A DNA stretch of 64,000 bases from an uncultured Eubacteriales bacterium (GTDB lineage: Bacteria > Bacillota > Clostridia > Christensenellales > CAG-314). The notes under the pieces were generated by a model that saw nothing but the letters and a program-made list of their open reading frames with translations, made no database searches and had not been told where the DNA came from. Where the stretch lies: NCBI GenBank assembly GCA_900544545.1, contig UQVY01000009.1:29064-93063 (forward strand), given 5' to 3'. Each line of letters begins with the position of its first letter. Within the stretch, counting starts at the first letter, position 1. This document shows, piece after piece, positions 32,813 to 41,935 of this stretch. Position numbers and translations under genes: made by a program.

Positions 32813-35407
32813 ATGGACAATAATTTCACGAATAAGGCGATGGACGCGCTCAGAAAGGCGGAATCGCTTGCAATAGAAAAAGGTAACACGGAAATCGGCG
32901 CGGAGCATATTCTTGCCGCGCTGCTTTCGGACAGAAGCGGATTCGTTTACGGAATCCTCAATAAATGCGGAATCGACGTCGAAGGTCTTGCGCGCGAAAG
33001 CGAGCTTGCATTGAACGAACTTGCGCGCTATACGGGCGGAGCAAGCACGAGTATAGGTTTCGGACAGACGGGCGGAGCCGTTCTGAACGAAGCGACCAAG
33101 CTTATGCAGCAGCAGGGAGATTCTTACGTGAGCGTGGAGCATCTTTTCGAAGCTTTGCTCAACAAGCCCACGCAGAAAATTACGTCTCTTATGCGTAAGT
33201 ACAACGTAGACAAAAAGAAATTCCTGGAGGAAGTCGGAAAGGTCAAGACCTCTCCCGTTACGAGCGAAGATCCCGAAGGAACTTTCGACGTCCTCAATAA
33301 ATACGGTTACGATCTCGTCGAGCGTGCGAAGAGCGGAAAACTCGATCCGGTCATCGGCAGGGACGAAGAGATAAGAAACGTTATCAGGATACTTTCCAGA
33401 AAGACTAAAAACAACCCCGTTCTTATAGGCGAGCCGGGCGTAGGTAAGACTGCCATAGCCGAAGGACTCGCGCAGAGAATCGTTAACGGAGAAGTCCCCG
33501 AGGGCCTGAAGGACAAGAGGGTGTTCGCTTTGGATATGGGCGCGCTTATCGCCGGAGCGAAGTACAGAGGCGAATTCGAAGAGCGTCTTAAAGCCGTGCT
33601 TAACGAGATAAAGAAACAGGAGGGCAGAATGCTTCTGTTTATCGACGAGCTTCATACGATAGTCGGCGCCGGTAAGACCGAAGGCAGTATGGACGCGGGC
33701 AATCTTCTCAAGCCTATGCTTGCGAGGGGCGAGCTTCATTGTATAGGCGCGACTACGCTCGACGAATACAGAAAGTATATCGAAAAAGACGCTGCTCTCG
33801 AACGTCGTTTCCAGCCCGTTATGGTTGACGAGCCGGACGTTTCCGAAACCATAACCATTCTGAGGGGAATCAAGGAGCGTTACGAGCTTTTCCACGGCGT
33901 AAGAATTCACGACGACGCCCTGATAGCTGCGGCTACGCTTTCCGACAGGTATATAACGGACAGATTCCTTCCCGATAAAGCCATAGACCTCGTTGACGAA
34001 GCCTGCGCTATGATAAGGACGGAAATGGACAGTATGCCCGCGGAGATGGACGAACTTTCGGGAAAGATGATTCAGCTCGAAATCGAGGAAATGGCTCTTT
34101 CCAAAGAAACGGATAAGCTTTCCGAAGACAGGCTCAAAGCCGTAAGGGAAAAGCTTTCCGAGATGAAGGACAAGTTCAACGAAATGAAGGTCAGGCTGGA
34201 CGGAGAGAAGGCTAAAATCGACGTTATCAAGCAGCTCAAAGCCGATATCGATCAGGTCAATATAGATATAGACAACGCGCGTCGTCACGGCGATTACGGA
34301 AAAGCGGCGGAGCTTCAGTACGGAAGACTTCCTCAGCTTAAACAGCAACTCGAAGAAGCCGAAAGCAAGGAAAAGGATTCCAATCTTCTTCGGGACGAAG
34401 TTACGGCTGACGTAATCGCGAAGATAGTCGCGAAATGGACGGGAATTCCCGTAAGCAAGCTTATGAGCAGCGAGAAGGAAAAGCTTCTGCGTCTTGCCGA
34501 CGAACTTCATAAGACGGTTATCGGTCAGGACGAGGCTGTAACGAAGGTTTCCGAAGCGATTATGAGGTCGAGAACGGGTATTGCCGACGAAGGCAAGCCG
34601 ATAGGCAGTTTTCTGTTCCTCGGACCTACGGGCGTAGGCAAAACTCAGCTTGCAAAATCGCTTGCGGCAAATCTCTACAGCGACGAGCGCAATATGGTTC
34701 GTATCGATATGAGCGAATATATGGAGAAATACTCCGTATCCAGACTTATCGGCGCGCCTCCGGGATACGTAGGTTACGACGAAGGCGGACAGCTTACCGA
34801 AGCCGTAAGAAGAAAGCCTTATTCGATTGTTCTTTTCGACGAAATAGAAAAGGCTCATCCCGACGTATTCAACGTACTTCTGCAGGTGCTTGACGACGGA
34901 AGAATAACCGACGGTCAGGGCAGGACGGTCGATTTCAAGAATACCGTGATTATTATGACTTCCAACCTCGGAAGCGGTCTTATACTCGACAGTATGGAGC
35001 GCGCGGAAAGAGAGGGAAGGAATACGTCCGAAATCGACGAAGAAACGAGGAACGAAATAGACAGGCTTTTGAAGTCCACTTTCAGACCGGAATTTCTTAA
35101 CAGACTCGACGATATCGTTCTTTTCAGACCGCTTACGAAGAAAGACGTAAGGAGCATAGTCGATTTGTTCGTAGGAAAGCTTCGTTCGAGACTCAAAGAG
35201 AAGAATCTCGATATAGAGGTAACTCCCGCGGCTATGGATTATCTCGTCGAACACGGATACGATCCGAATTTCGGCGCAAGACCGCTCAGGAGATACGTTA
35301 CGGATACGCTTGAAACGCCCGTTGCCAAAGCTATTTTAAAGGGCGATATAAACGAAGGCGACGTTATCCGCGCCGACGTTAAAAACGGAGAAATAGTAGT
35401 CGGCTGA
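32813..35407 (+). CDS. clpB: ATP-dependent disaggregase ClpB
   Basis: An 864-residue Hsp100 disaggregase, full length for ClpB. Order: N-domain (1-150), AAA-1 with GEPGVGKT and LLFIDELHTIVGAG, a coiled-coil M domain (about 405-530, rich in E, K and D), then AAA-2 with GPTGVGKT, SIVLFDEIEKAHP and sensor-2 GARPL. The M domain that couples it to DnaK is intact, and there is no ClpP loop, as expected. The start is ATG 32813, with GGAGG 5 bases upstream; GTG 32807 is in frame but overlaps that site. It works with DnaK/DnaJ to dissolve aggregates after stress. Confidence 0.95.
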   Translation: MDNNFTNKAMDALRKAESLAIEKGNTEIGAEHILAALLSDRSGFVYGILNKCGIDVEGLARESELALNELARYTGGASTSIGFGQTGGAVLNEATKLMQQQGDSYVSVEHLFEALLNKPTQKITSLMRKYNVDKKKFLEEVGKVKTSPVTSEDPEGTFDVLNKYGYDLVERAKSGKLDPVIGRDEEIRNVIRILSRKTKNNPVLIGEPGVGKTAIAEGLAQRIVNGEVPEGLKDKRVFALDMGALIAGAKYRGEFEERLKAVLNEIKKQEGRMLLFIDELHTIVGAGKTEGSMDAGNLLKPMLARGELHCIGATTLDEYRKYIEKDAALERRFQPVMVDEPDVSETITILRGIKERYELFHGVRIHDDALIAAATLSDRYITDRFLPDKAIDLVDEACAMIRTEMDSMPAEMDELSGKMIQLEIEEMALSKETDKLSEDRLKAVREKLSEMKDKFNEMKVRLDGEKAKIDVIKQLKADIDQVNIDIDNARRHGDYGKAAELQYGRLPQLKQQLEEAESKEKDSNLLRDEVTADVIAKIVAKWTGIPVSKLMSSEKEKLLRLADELHKTVIGQDEAVTKVSEAIMRSRTGIADEGKPIGSFLFLGPTGVGKTQLAKSLAANLYSDERNMVRIDMSEYMEKYSVSRLIGAPPGYVGYDEGGQLTEAVRRKPYSIVLFDEIEKAHPDVFNVLLQVLDDGRITDGQGRTVDFKNTVIIMTSNLGSGLILDSMERAEREGRNTSEIDEETRNEIDRLLKSTFRPEFLNRLDDIVLFRPLTKKDVRSIVDLFVGKLRSRLKEKNLDIEVTPAAMDYLVEHGYDPNFGARPLRRYVTDTLETPVAKAILKGDINEGDVIRADVKNGEIVVG

Positions 35408-35429
35408 TTATATGCCTAAGATAAAAACG

Positions 35430-35463
35430 AAGCCTCCTTCGGTAAAACGAGGGAGGCTTTTTT
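35430..35463. terminator. Bidirectional terminator between clpB and hutI
   Basis: AAGCCTCCTTCG (35430-35441) pairs with CGAGGGAGGCTT (35448-35459), with one wobble, then six T. The A-rich left flank lets it serve the convergent hut operon as well. Confidence 0.85.
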
Positions 35464-35523
35464 CGGTGCGGATAAGTTAACCCGCGCTTTTTCCGATAGT
35501 CGTAAACTTCGGACGAAAGCGGT

Positions 35524-36753
35524 TCAGAATTGTTTAACGCCCTTTATATAAAGGTGTTTTACGTTGTTGTTGGCTATCTGATAGCTCAGGAAATCTGGGC
35601 TGTTCCATTTCAGAATGACGAAATCGGCTTGTTTCCCCGTCTGAATGCTTCCGAGGATATCGGCTTTCCCCAAGGATGCCGCGGCGTTGAGCGTCAGAGC
35701 GGTTATGGTTTCGTTGACGGTCATATTCATATTGATCGTAGAAAGGGCGATAAGAAACGGAAGGGAGTTGCAGAAGCAGCTTCCGGGATTAAAGTCCGAA
35801 GCGACGGTTACTGCAGCGCCGCCGTCTATGAGTTTTCTTGCGGGAGCGTATCTGTCCCGAAGAGAAAAAGCCGTAGCCGGAAGGAGAGCGGCGATGGTAT
35901 CGGACTCGGCGAAGGCTTTTATTCCCTCGTCGGAAACGTAAAGAAGATGATCCGCCGAAACGCAGCCGCTCCTGCAGGCAAATGCGGCGGTTCCGGAATC
36001 GGCCATTTCGTCTGCGTGAATTTTCAGTCCGAATCCGAGTTTCTCCGCTGCTTTGAACAGTCTTTCCGCCTGAACGGAGTTAAAGACGTTTATTTCGCAG
36101 AAAATATCGCAGAATTCGGCTATCCCCTGTTTCTTGATTTCGGGAAGAACCGTTTCGATTATATAGTCTATATAAGCGTCGCCGTTGCCTTTGAATTCCG
36201 CTGGAACGGCGTGCGCGCCCATAAAAGTAGCCGTGATATTCATTCCGGAGGCTTCGCGAAGGCGTTTGATGACGCGGAGCTGTTTAAGTTCGGTTTCGAG
36301 ATCGAGTCCGTAGCCGCTTTTGATTTCGACCGTAGCGATTCCGTAGGCCTTCATTTCGAGAAGATGACGCATTCCCTGAGCGAAAAGCTCGTCCTCGGAG
36401 GCTTCTCTCGTCTTTTTCGTGGTATAGGCGATACCGCCGCCCCGTTTCATAATTTCCATATAATTCTCGCCGTTCATACGGAGATTGAATTCTCTTTCTC
36501 TGTATCCGCCGAAAACGAGATGGGTATGAGAATCTATAAAAGCGGGAAGAACGGCCATTCCTTCGCAGTCGGTCTTTTTTGCGTCGGGATAAAGCTTCAG
36601 AGCTTCGTTTTCGGAGCCTACGAAAACGAATTTGCCGTTATCCGTAACGAACGCGCCGTTTTTTATTCCGGAAACGTCGTTCATCGAAGAGCCTTTTTTT
36701 GCTTTCGTTCCCCTGACGGTAACGAGGTCGCTTATATTGTAAAATAATTCCAT
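35524..36753 (-). CDS. hutI: Imidazolonepropionase
   Basis: A 409-residue amidohydrolase that opens imidazolone-5-propionate to N-formimino-L-glutamate, the third step of histidine breakdown. Metal-ligand segments are visible as FIDSHTHLVFGG near the N-terminus, KIHADEMADSG in the middle and VASDFNPGS toward the end. It is the last gene of the minus-strand hut operon, 73 bases after ftcD, with a hairpin in between. A GGAGG site precedes ATG 36753. Confidence 0.93.
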   Translation of the reverse strand: MELFYNISDLVTVRGTKAKKGSSMNDVSGIKNGAFVTDNGKFVFVGSENEALKLYPDAKKTDCEGMAVLPAFIDSHTHLVFGGYREREFNLRMNGENYMEIMKRGGGIAYTTKKTREASEDELFAQGMRHLLEMKAYGIATVEIKSGYGLDLETELKQLRVIKRLREASGMNITATFMGAHAVPAEFKGNGDAYIDYIIETVLPEIKKQGIAEFCDIFCEINVFNSVQAERLFKAAEKLGFGLKIHADEMADSGTAAFACRSGCVSADHLLYVSDEGIKAFAESDTIAALLPATAFSLRDRYAPARKLIDGGAAVTVASDFNPGSCFCNSLPFLIALSTINMNMTVNETITALTLNAAASLGKADILGSIQTGKQADFVILKWNSPDFLSYQIANNNVKHLYIKGVKQF

Positions 36754-36794
36754 AGTTTTCCTCCGTATAAAGACAAAGTGAATTTCTTAAAACA

Positions 36795-36816
36795 GGCGGG
36801 ACCTTCCGATCCCGCC
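36795..36816 (-). terminator. Terminator-like hairpin between ftcD and hutI
   Basis: Read on the minus strand, GGCGGGA (36816-36810) pairs with TCCCGCC (36801-36795), followed by TGTTTT. It lies inside the operon and may lower hutI expression or stabilise the upstream message. Confidence 0.5.
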
Positions 36817-36826
36817 CGAGTACGAT

Positions 36827-37810
36827 TTATTTAACTTTCTTTTCGAGAAGAACTTCGAGAACCTGATCTTCGGAGAAGTTTTCGATTTTAAGATAATTCC
36901 TTGCTTTTTCGATGATTTCGCTTCTCGAAAGAGCCTGAATTTCCTCGTGGGTTTTGCCTTCGCACATAAGACTGTATTCCGCGCAGGCGTAGAGCGCGTC
37001 GTAGGGAACGAGTCCGATGATTTCGCTGCCGACGATTTTTGCTCCGTAGCGTCTGCTTTCCATTCCGATAAGCTCGTAGGAGAAGTATACGGGAGTCTTC
37101 GTGTAATCGGTCATATTCATCGAAACCTGAGTTATATGACGCTCGGTAAGATCCACGCCCATAGCTTTGCAGAAGCGGAGGCCGCCGCCGATGAAACGCA
37201 CTTTCTTTGCGGTTGCGGTAGTTTCGGCAAGATTGGGAGAATCGAGATTGACGTTGAAAGCGACGAGAGGCATTCTCGCGCCCATAGCTATCGCGCCCGC
37301 GGAGGGGTGAGGCTTGTCGAAGCCGTAATCCGCGTGCCACATTTCGTCCTTCATTTTTTCCGCGAGACCTTCGAATTCGCCCTTTCTGACGTTGGCGAGA
37401 TTTTCTCTGTGGGGAGCGGTAGCCGATTTTTCGTAAAGGAATACGGGGATTTCGAGTTCGTCCCATACGCGCTGAGCGACTTCCTTGGAAACGGCAACGG
37501 CTTCGTCGGTGGTTACGTTTTTAATGGGAATGAAAGGAACGACGTCCGCCGCGCCCATACGGGGATGCTGTCCGTGATGGACTCTGAGGTCTATAAGTTC
37601 CTTTGCGGTTTTGATTGCGTTGAAAACGGCGGATTTAAGCGGTTCTATATCTCCGATTACCGTAAATACCGAACGGTTGTGGTCGGCGTCGCTGGAGTAG
37701 TTGAGAAGAACGACGTCCTGTACGTTTCTGAAGCAATCTGCTATTTTTTCGATTTTTGCGTGATCGCGTCCTTCGCTGAAATTCGGAACGCATTCGAGAA
37801 TTCTGTTCAT
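36827..37810 (-). CDS. ftcD: Glutamate formimidoyltransferase
   Basis: A 327-residue transferase that moves the formimino group of N-formimino-L-glutamate to tetrahydrofolate, releasing glutamate. The start MNRILECVPNFSEGRD and the folate/substrate segments VHHGQHPRMGAADVVPF and CKAMGVDL are intact. It corresponds to the N-terminal transferase part of mammalian FTCD. The cyclodeaminase part is absent, and no fchA-type gene is next to it. This sends histidine carbon to the folate pool and not to formamide. Confidence 0.93.
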   Translation of the reverse strand: MNRILECVPNFSEGRDHAKIEKIADCFRNVQDVVLLNYSSDADHNRSVFTVIGDIEPLKSAVFNAIKTAKELIDLRVHHGQHPRMGAADVVPFIPIKNVTTDEAVAVSKEVAQRVWDELEIPVFLYEKSATAPHRENLANVRKGEFEGLAEKMKDEMWHADYGFDKPHPSAGAIAMGARMPLVAFNVNLDSPNLAETTATAKKVRFIGGGLRFCKAMGVDLTERHITQVSMNMTDYTKTPVYFSYELIGMESRRYGAKIVGSEIIGLVPYDALYACAEYSLMCEGKTHEEIQALSRSEIIEKARNYLKIENFSEDQVLEVLLEKKVK

Positions 37811-37859
37811 AATGACTTACCTCGTTGATTCTATTGTTTTTGCGGCGAGCCGCGTAATT

Positions 37860-39842
37860 TCAATACTTTTTAAGTTCTTCGGCTATTTTTTCCTCGTCTG
37901 CGATAACGGGAAGAGTAACCGTGCTTTTCGGGTGATAGCCGTTAAAGATTTCCGCGGTTTCGAGGGAGTGCGGATTTCTTGCCCAGGCGCGTCTCGCAAC
38001 GCCTGCCATAACGTCCCATATCATCGCGGTTTTAAGGATTTCGTCTACTCTTTCGCTTCCGTCGAGAACCATTCCGAAACCGCCGTTTATAGCGTTTCCG
38101 ATGCCCGTTCCGCCGCCGTTATGAAGAGCTACGAGACTCATTCCGCGCGCCGCGTTTCCGGCGAATACCTGAGTTGCCATATCCGCCATAATATTGCTGC
38201 CGTCCTTGATATTGCTCGTTTCTCTGAAAGGCGCGTCCGTTCCGCCGCAGTCGTGATGATCTCTTCCCAGCATAACCGGACCGATTTCTCCTTTTCTTAC
38301 CATATCGTTGAATTTAAGCGCGATGTTTCTTCTTCCTTCCGCGTCGGAGTAGAGTATTCTTGCCTGAGTGCCTACGACGAGCTTGTTCTTTTCGGCGTCT
38401 CTTATCCAGACGTAGTTATCGTGGTCCTGAAAACGTCTGTCCTTGTCGATACAGCTCATAGCGGCCATATCGGTCTTGTGAAGGTCTTCGGGCTTTCCGC
38501 TGAGGCAGACCCATCTGAAAGGTCCGTAGCCGTAATCGAAGCATACCGGTCCGAGAATATCTTCCACGTAGCTCGGGAAAATAAATCCGTCCAGAGTATT
38601 TTTTCCGTTTTTTGCGATTTCGGTAACTCCCGAGTCGAAGACCGATTTCATAAAGCTGTTGCCGTAGTCGAAGAAGTACGTGCCTTTTTCGGTGAGCTTC
38701 TTTACGGCTTCGAAATGAGCGCGGAGAGTTTTGTCCACGAGTTTGCGGAAGGTCGCTCTGTCCGTATCGAGAAGGCGGGTGCGTTCTTCGAAGGAGATTC
38801 CCTGCGGACAATATCCGCCGTCGTATACGGCGTGGCAGGAGGTCTGATCGGACAGAAGGTCGATATGAATATCCCGATCTATCGCGTATTGAAGAAGGTC
38901 TACGATATTTCCGTGGAAAGCGACGGCTGCGCCTTTTTTCGCTTCTTTCGCAGCGAGAGCCAATTCGAAGGCTTCCTCGGGAGATTCGGCTATATCCGTT
39001 ACCCAGCCCTGATCGTAACGGGTTTTAATGCGGCTTGCGTCCACTTCCGCGATTATGCCCGCGCCGTTAAGAATGGAAACGGCTTTGCCCTGTGCGCCGC
39101 TCATTCCGCCGAGACCGGAAGAAACGAAAAGAACTCCGCCGAGGTCGGACGTGATATGAGGAAGCTTCATTCTTGCCGCATTGAGAATGGTATTGTACGT
39201 TCCGTGAACTATACCCTGAGGACCGATATACATCCAGCCGCCCGCGGTCATCTGTCCGTAATTCGCGACGCCGAGAGCAGCCGCTCTTGCCCAGTTAGCC
39301 TGATCGTCGAAACAGCCTATCATAAGGGAATTCGTTATGACCACACGCGGAGAAGTTTTCGAGCTTTCGAAGAGACCGAGAGGGTGTCCGCTCATAACGA
39401 CGAGAGTCTGCGTGTCGGTGAGTTCTTCGAGATACTTCTTGATGAGAAGGTACTGCATCCAGTTCTGACAGACCTGACCGGTTTCGCCGTAGGTTACGAG
39501 CTCGTAAGGATAAAGAGCGATTTCGAAATCGAGGTTATTGTCGATCATAACCTGAAAGGCTTTGCCCTCTATACATTTTCCGTTGTATTCGTCGATGGGT
39601 TTGCCGTAAATTCTTCCTTCTGGACGGAAACGGTAGCCGTAAATTCTTCCGTGAGTCATAAGCTCTTCGGTGAATTCGGGGATAAGCTCTTCGTGCCACT
39701 CTTCGGGGCAATAGCGGAGCGCGTTTTTAACGGCAAGTATTCTGTCGCTTCCGGAGAGATTGCTCTGACGCTTAGGAGCGCGTCTTATTCCTTCCGTAAA
39801 GGGCTTTTTAGGCGGAAGAACCGTGAGTTTCGGATAGTTCAT
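37860..39842 (-). CDS. hutU: Urocanate hydratase
   Basis: A 660-residue urocanase, the long form of about 650-680 residues, not the 555-residue proteobacterial form. It hydrates urocanate to imidazolonepropionate using tightly bound NAD+ as electrophile. Characteristic segments are YGQMTAGGWMYIGPQGIVHG, FVSSGLGGMSGAQGKA and GRDHHDCGGTDAPFRET. It starts 3 bases after the hutH stop, so it is coupled to hutH. The opposite strand also has a very long open frame here, which I regard as a codon-bias artefact. Confidence 0.94.
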   Translation of the reverse strand: MNYPKLTVLPPKKPFTEGIRRAPKRQSNLSGSDRILAVKNALRYCPEEWHEELIPEFTEELMTHGRIYGYRFRPEGRIYGKPIDEYNGKCIEGKAFQVMIDNNLDFEIALYPYELVTYGETGQVCQNWMQYLLIKKYLEELTDTQTLVVMSGHPLGLFESSKTSPRVVITNSLMIGCFDDQANWARAAALGVANYGQMTAGGWMYIGPQGIVHGTYNTILNAARMKLPHITSDLGGVLFVSSGLGGMSGAQGKAVSILNGAGIIAEVDASRIKTRYDQGWVTDIAESPEEAFELALAAKEAKKGAAVAFHGNIVDLLQYAIDRDIHIDLLSDQTSCHAVYDGGYCPQGISFEERTRLLDTDRATFRKLVDKTLRAHFEAVKKLTEKGTYFFDYGNSFMKSVFDSGVTEIAKNGKNTLDGFIFPSYVEDILGPVCFDYGYGPFRWVCLSGKPEDLHKTDMAAMSCIDKDRRFQDHDNYVWIRDAEKNKLVVGTQARILYSDAEGRRNIALKFNDMVRKGEIGPVMLGRDHHDCGGTDAPFRETSNIKDGSNIMADMATQVFAGNAARGMSLVALHNGGGTGIGNAINGGFGMVLDGSERVDEILKTAMIWDVMAGVARRAWARNPHSLETAEIFNGYHPKSTVTLPVIADEEKIAEELKKY

Positions 39843-39845
39843 CTT

Positions 39846-41345
39846 TTATTCCTCCATATTCCGTATTATGTCGTAACAGTTGTCGATGAGAGGTTTGAGA
39901 TAGGTGTCGGTTTCGACGAAAGGAACGTTTTCTCTGACTTTGTCGTAAAGCTTTCTCGTCGCGGGCGCGAGCTTATCGGAGCATTCGCGGATATCGATTG
40001 CCTGACAAGCCGTCATAAGCTCTATGCCGAGAACTCTCTGTGTATTGGTAACGACCTCACGGGCTTTTCTTGCCGCGGTCATACCCATACTTACGTGATC
40101 CTCCTGATTTGCGCTGCTCGTAATGGAGTCGACGACCGCCGGATGGGCGAGGACTTTGTTTTCCGAAACGAGAGCCGCGGCGACGTACTGAGGAATCATA
40201 AAGCCGTTATTGAGTCCGCCGTTTTTGACGAGGAAGGGCGCGAGTCCGTTGCTGAGCTGAGGATTTATCATTCTTTCCGTTCTTCTTTCGGATATATTTG
40301 CAAGTTCGCTGACTGCGATTGCGAGAATATCCATAGCCATAGAGAGATACTGTCCGTGGAAATTGCCGCCGCTTATAGCGTCGTTCGTCTCGGGGAAAAG
40401 CAAAGGATTGTCCGTAACCGCGTTAATTTCGTTGGAAACGATTTTTTCGACGTATCCGACGGTATCTCTCGACGCTCCGTGAACCTGAGGCGCGCACCGC
40501 AAAGTATAAGCGTCCTGGACTCTGAGCTGTCCCTGAGCGGTAACGTTGCCGCTTCCGGTAAGAATGTTCCTGACGTTTTCGGCGGTTTCGATCTGTCCTT
40601 TCTGTCTGCGGATTTCGTGGACTCTCGGGTCGTAAGCCGTAATGATGCCGGTAAGAGCTTCCATAGTCAGCGAAAGAGTCATTTCGGCGGAATGAAGAAG
40701 CTTTTTCGCGTCGTAAAGAGCGAGAGTAGCGTAGCCGTTCATAGCCTGCGTACCGTTTATGAGAGCGAGACCTTCCTTTGCGGAAAGCACGGCGGGTTTG
40801 ATACCTGCCTTTTTAAGAGCTTCGCCGCCGTCCATAAGTTTGCCCTTATAGTAAGAATGTCCCATACCTACCATAGAAAGAGCCATATGGGAGAGCGGAG
40901 CGAGGTCGCCCGACGCCCCCAGACTTCCTTTTCTCGGAATATACGGAATAACGTTTTTGTTGATCATTCCGAGAAGCGTTTCGAGCGTTTCGGGCTGTGC
41001 GCCGCTGAAGCCGAAGGAAAGAGCGTTGAGACGAAGCAGCATAAGAGCGCGGACCACTTCTTCGGGCATAGGATCGCCTACGCCGCATGCGTGACTCATA
41101 ATAAGATTGAGCTGAAGAGTTCTCGTGTCTTCGGGGGAAACGGCAACGTCCGAAAACTTACCGAAGCCGGTATTGATGCCGTAAACGGGTTTTTTTGCGG
41201 CAACGATTTTCTCGACGAAGGCGCGGCTGTCGGCAACCCGTTTCATACACGAATCGCTGAGCCTGACTTTCGCTCCGAATCTTGCTACCGACACTACGTC
41301 GTCTACGGTAAGTCCGTTTTTAATGGTAACGGTTTTCTTGATCAT
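39846..41345 (-). CDS. hutH: Histidine ammonia-lyase
   Basis: A 499-residue MIO-type lyase that removes ammonia from histidine to give urocanate. The Ala-Ser-Gly triad that cyclises to the MIO electrophile is A144-S145-G146 in GSLGASGDLAPLSH, and the downstream QDAYTLRCAPQVHGASRD segment is intact. The start is the ATG at 41345, with AGGAGG upstream; the longer open frame has no family similarity. First gene of the hut operon, with a strong promoter close by. Confidence 0.95.
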   Translation of the reverse strand: MIKKTVTIKNGLTVDDVVSVARFGAKVRLSDSCMKRVADSRAFVEKIVAAKKPVYGINTGFGKFSDVAVSPEDTRTLQLNLIMSHACGVGDPMPEEVVRALMLLRLNALSFGFSGAQPETLETLLGMINKNVIPYIPRKGSLGASGDLAPLSHMALSMVGMGHSYYKGKLMDGGEALKKAGIKPAVLSAKEGLALINGTQAMNGYATLALYDAKKLLHSAEMTLSLTMEALTGIITAYDPRVHEIRRQKGQIETAENVRNILTGSGNVTAQGQLRVQDAYTLRCAPQVHGASRDTVGYVEKIVSNEINAVTDNPLLFPETNDAISGGNFHGQYLSMAMDILAIAVSELANISERRTERMINPQLSNGLAPFLVKNGGLNNGFMIPQYVAAALVSENKVLAHPAVVDSITSSANQEDHVSMGMTAARKAREVVTNTQRVLGIELMTACQAIDIRECSDKLAPATRKLYDKVRENVPFVETDTYLKPLIDNCYDIIRNMEE

Positions 41346-41391
41346 GGTCTGAATTCCTCCTGCCTCTTGCGGATACGTAATTTTTAAAAAA

Positions 41392-41420
41392 ATTATAAAA
41401 CAATTACCAGTTCGTTGCAA
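41392..41420 (-). promoter_or_regulatory. Promoter of the hut operon
   Basis: On the minus strand TTGCAA (41420-41415) and TATAAT (41397-41392) are 17 bases apart, giving a leader of about 40 bases before hutH. Confidence 0.75.
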
Positions 41421-41471
41421 CAAAATTTAAGAAAAAATCGTTCGGAAATATTATTATCGTGTTATCACATT

Positions 41472-41497
41472 ATAAGCAAGTCTTTGTTTTTGCTTAT
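41472..41497. promoter_or_regulatory. Inverted repeat upstream of the hut promoter
   Basis: ATAAGCAA (41472-41479) and TTGCTTAT (41490-41497) are perfect inverted copies separated by 10 bases and lie about 50 bases upstream of the -35 box. It could be an operator for an unlinked hut regulator. Confidence 0.45.
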
Positions 41498-41845
41498 CAA
41501 AGCGTTATTTAAAGTCTCTTGACTTTATACATTTTATGATTTTTTATTCATTTTAAAGCGAATTTTTACGCGATTTCCGAAAAGAAAGAGAAGTCGTTTT
41601 TATCCGCGCGGGTTTATTTTGCCGCAAAGAAACGATTTTATTACGGAACGCGGAAAAGTGCAATAAGCCTTGAAGAAGCCGAGAATGAGGTCGGAAACGA
41701 TATTTGCGGAAGAAAAGCCGTAAGAAGCTCGGAGATGGGAAAAATTAAGTGAATATTTGACTGAAAAAACGCATAATCGTAAATATTGCGGCTTAAACCG
41801 TTTTATCGGAATAAAGTATAACGGGCAAAGGAAAAGCGTGAATAA
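41498..41845. other. Unassigned A/T-rich region between hutH and alr
   Basis: About 350 bases without a convincing gene. The open frame on the minus strand (41600-41881) lacks a ribosome binding site and family similarity. No RNA motif recognised. Confidence 0.5.
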
Positions 41846-41884
41846 CGGTTGCAATATTTTTTCGGATATGTTATAATGCAACCG
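41846..41884 (+). promoter_or_regulatory. alr promoter enclosed by an 8-base inverted repeat
   Basis: TTGCAA (41849-41854) and TATAAT (41872-41877) are 17 bases apart. CGGTTGCA (41846-41853) and TGCAACCG (41877-41884) are perfect inverted copies that cover the -35 box and the bases just past the -10 box, so a repressor bound there would block the promoter. Confidence 0.65.
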
Positions 41885-41935
41885 TGCATATTTATTCGTC
41901 TGCTTTTCCCTATGAAGTCGGAAGGCGGCGATTGA

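Noticed and set aside
37812..41387. A 1191-codon open frame on the plus strand, opposite hutU and hutH
   Set aside because: It has no ribosome binding site, low-complexity composition and no family motif. The true minus-strand genes rarely use TTA, CTA and TCA codons, which would create stops on the opposite strand, so long antisense frames arise by codon bias. The same holds for the long frames opposite clpB (32762-35254) and opposite the ligase gene (8275-10428).
41600..41881. 93-codon open frame on the minus strand between hutH and alr
   Set aside because: Codon composition is unlike neighbouring genes, there is no ribosome binding site, and it covers the alr promoter.
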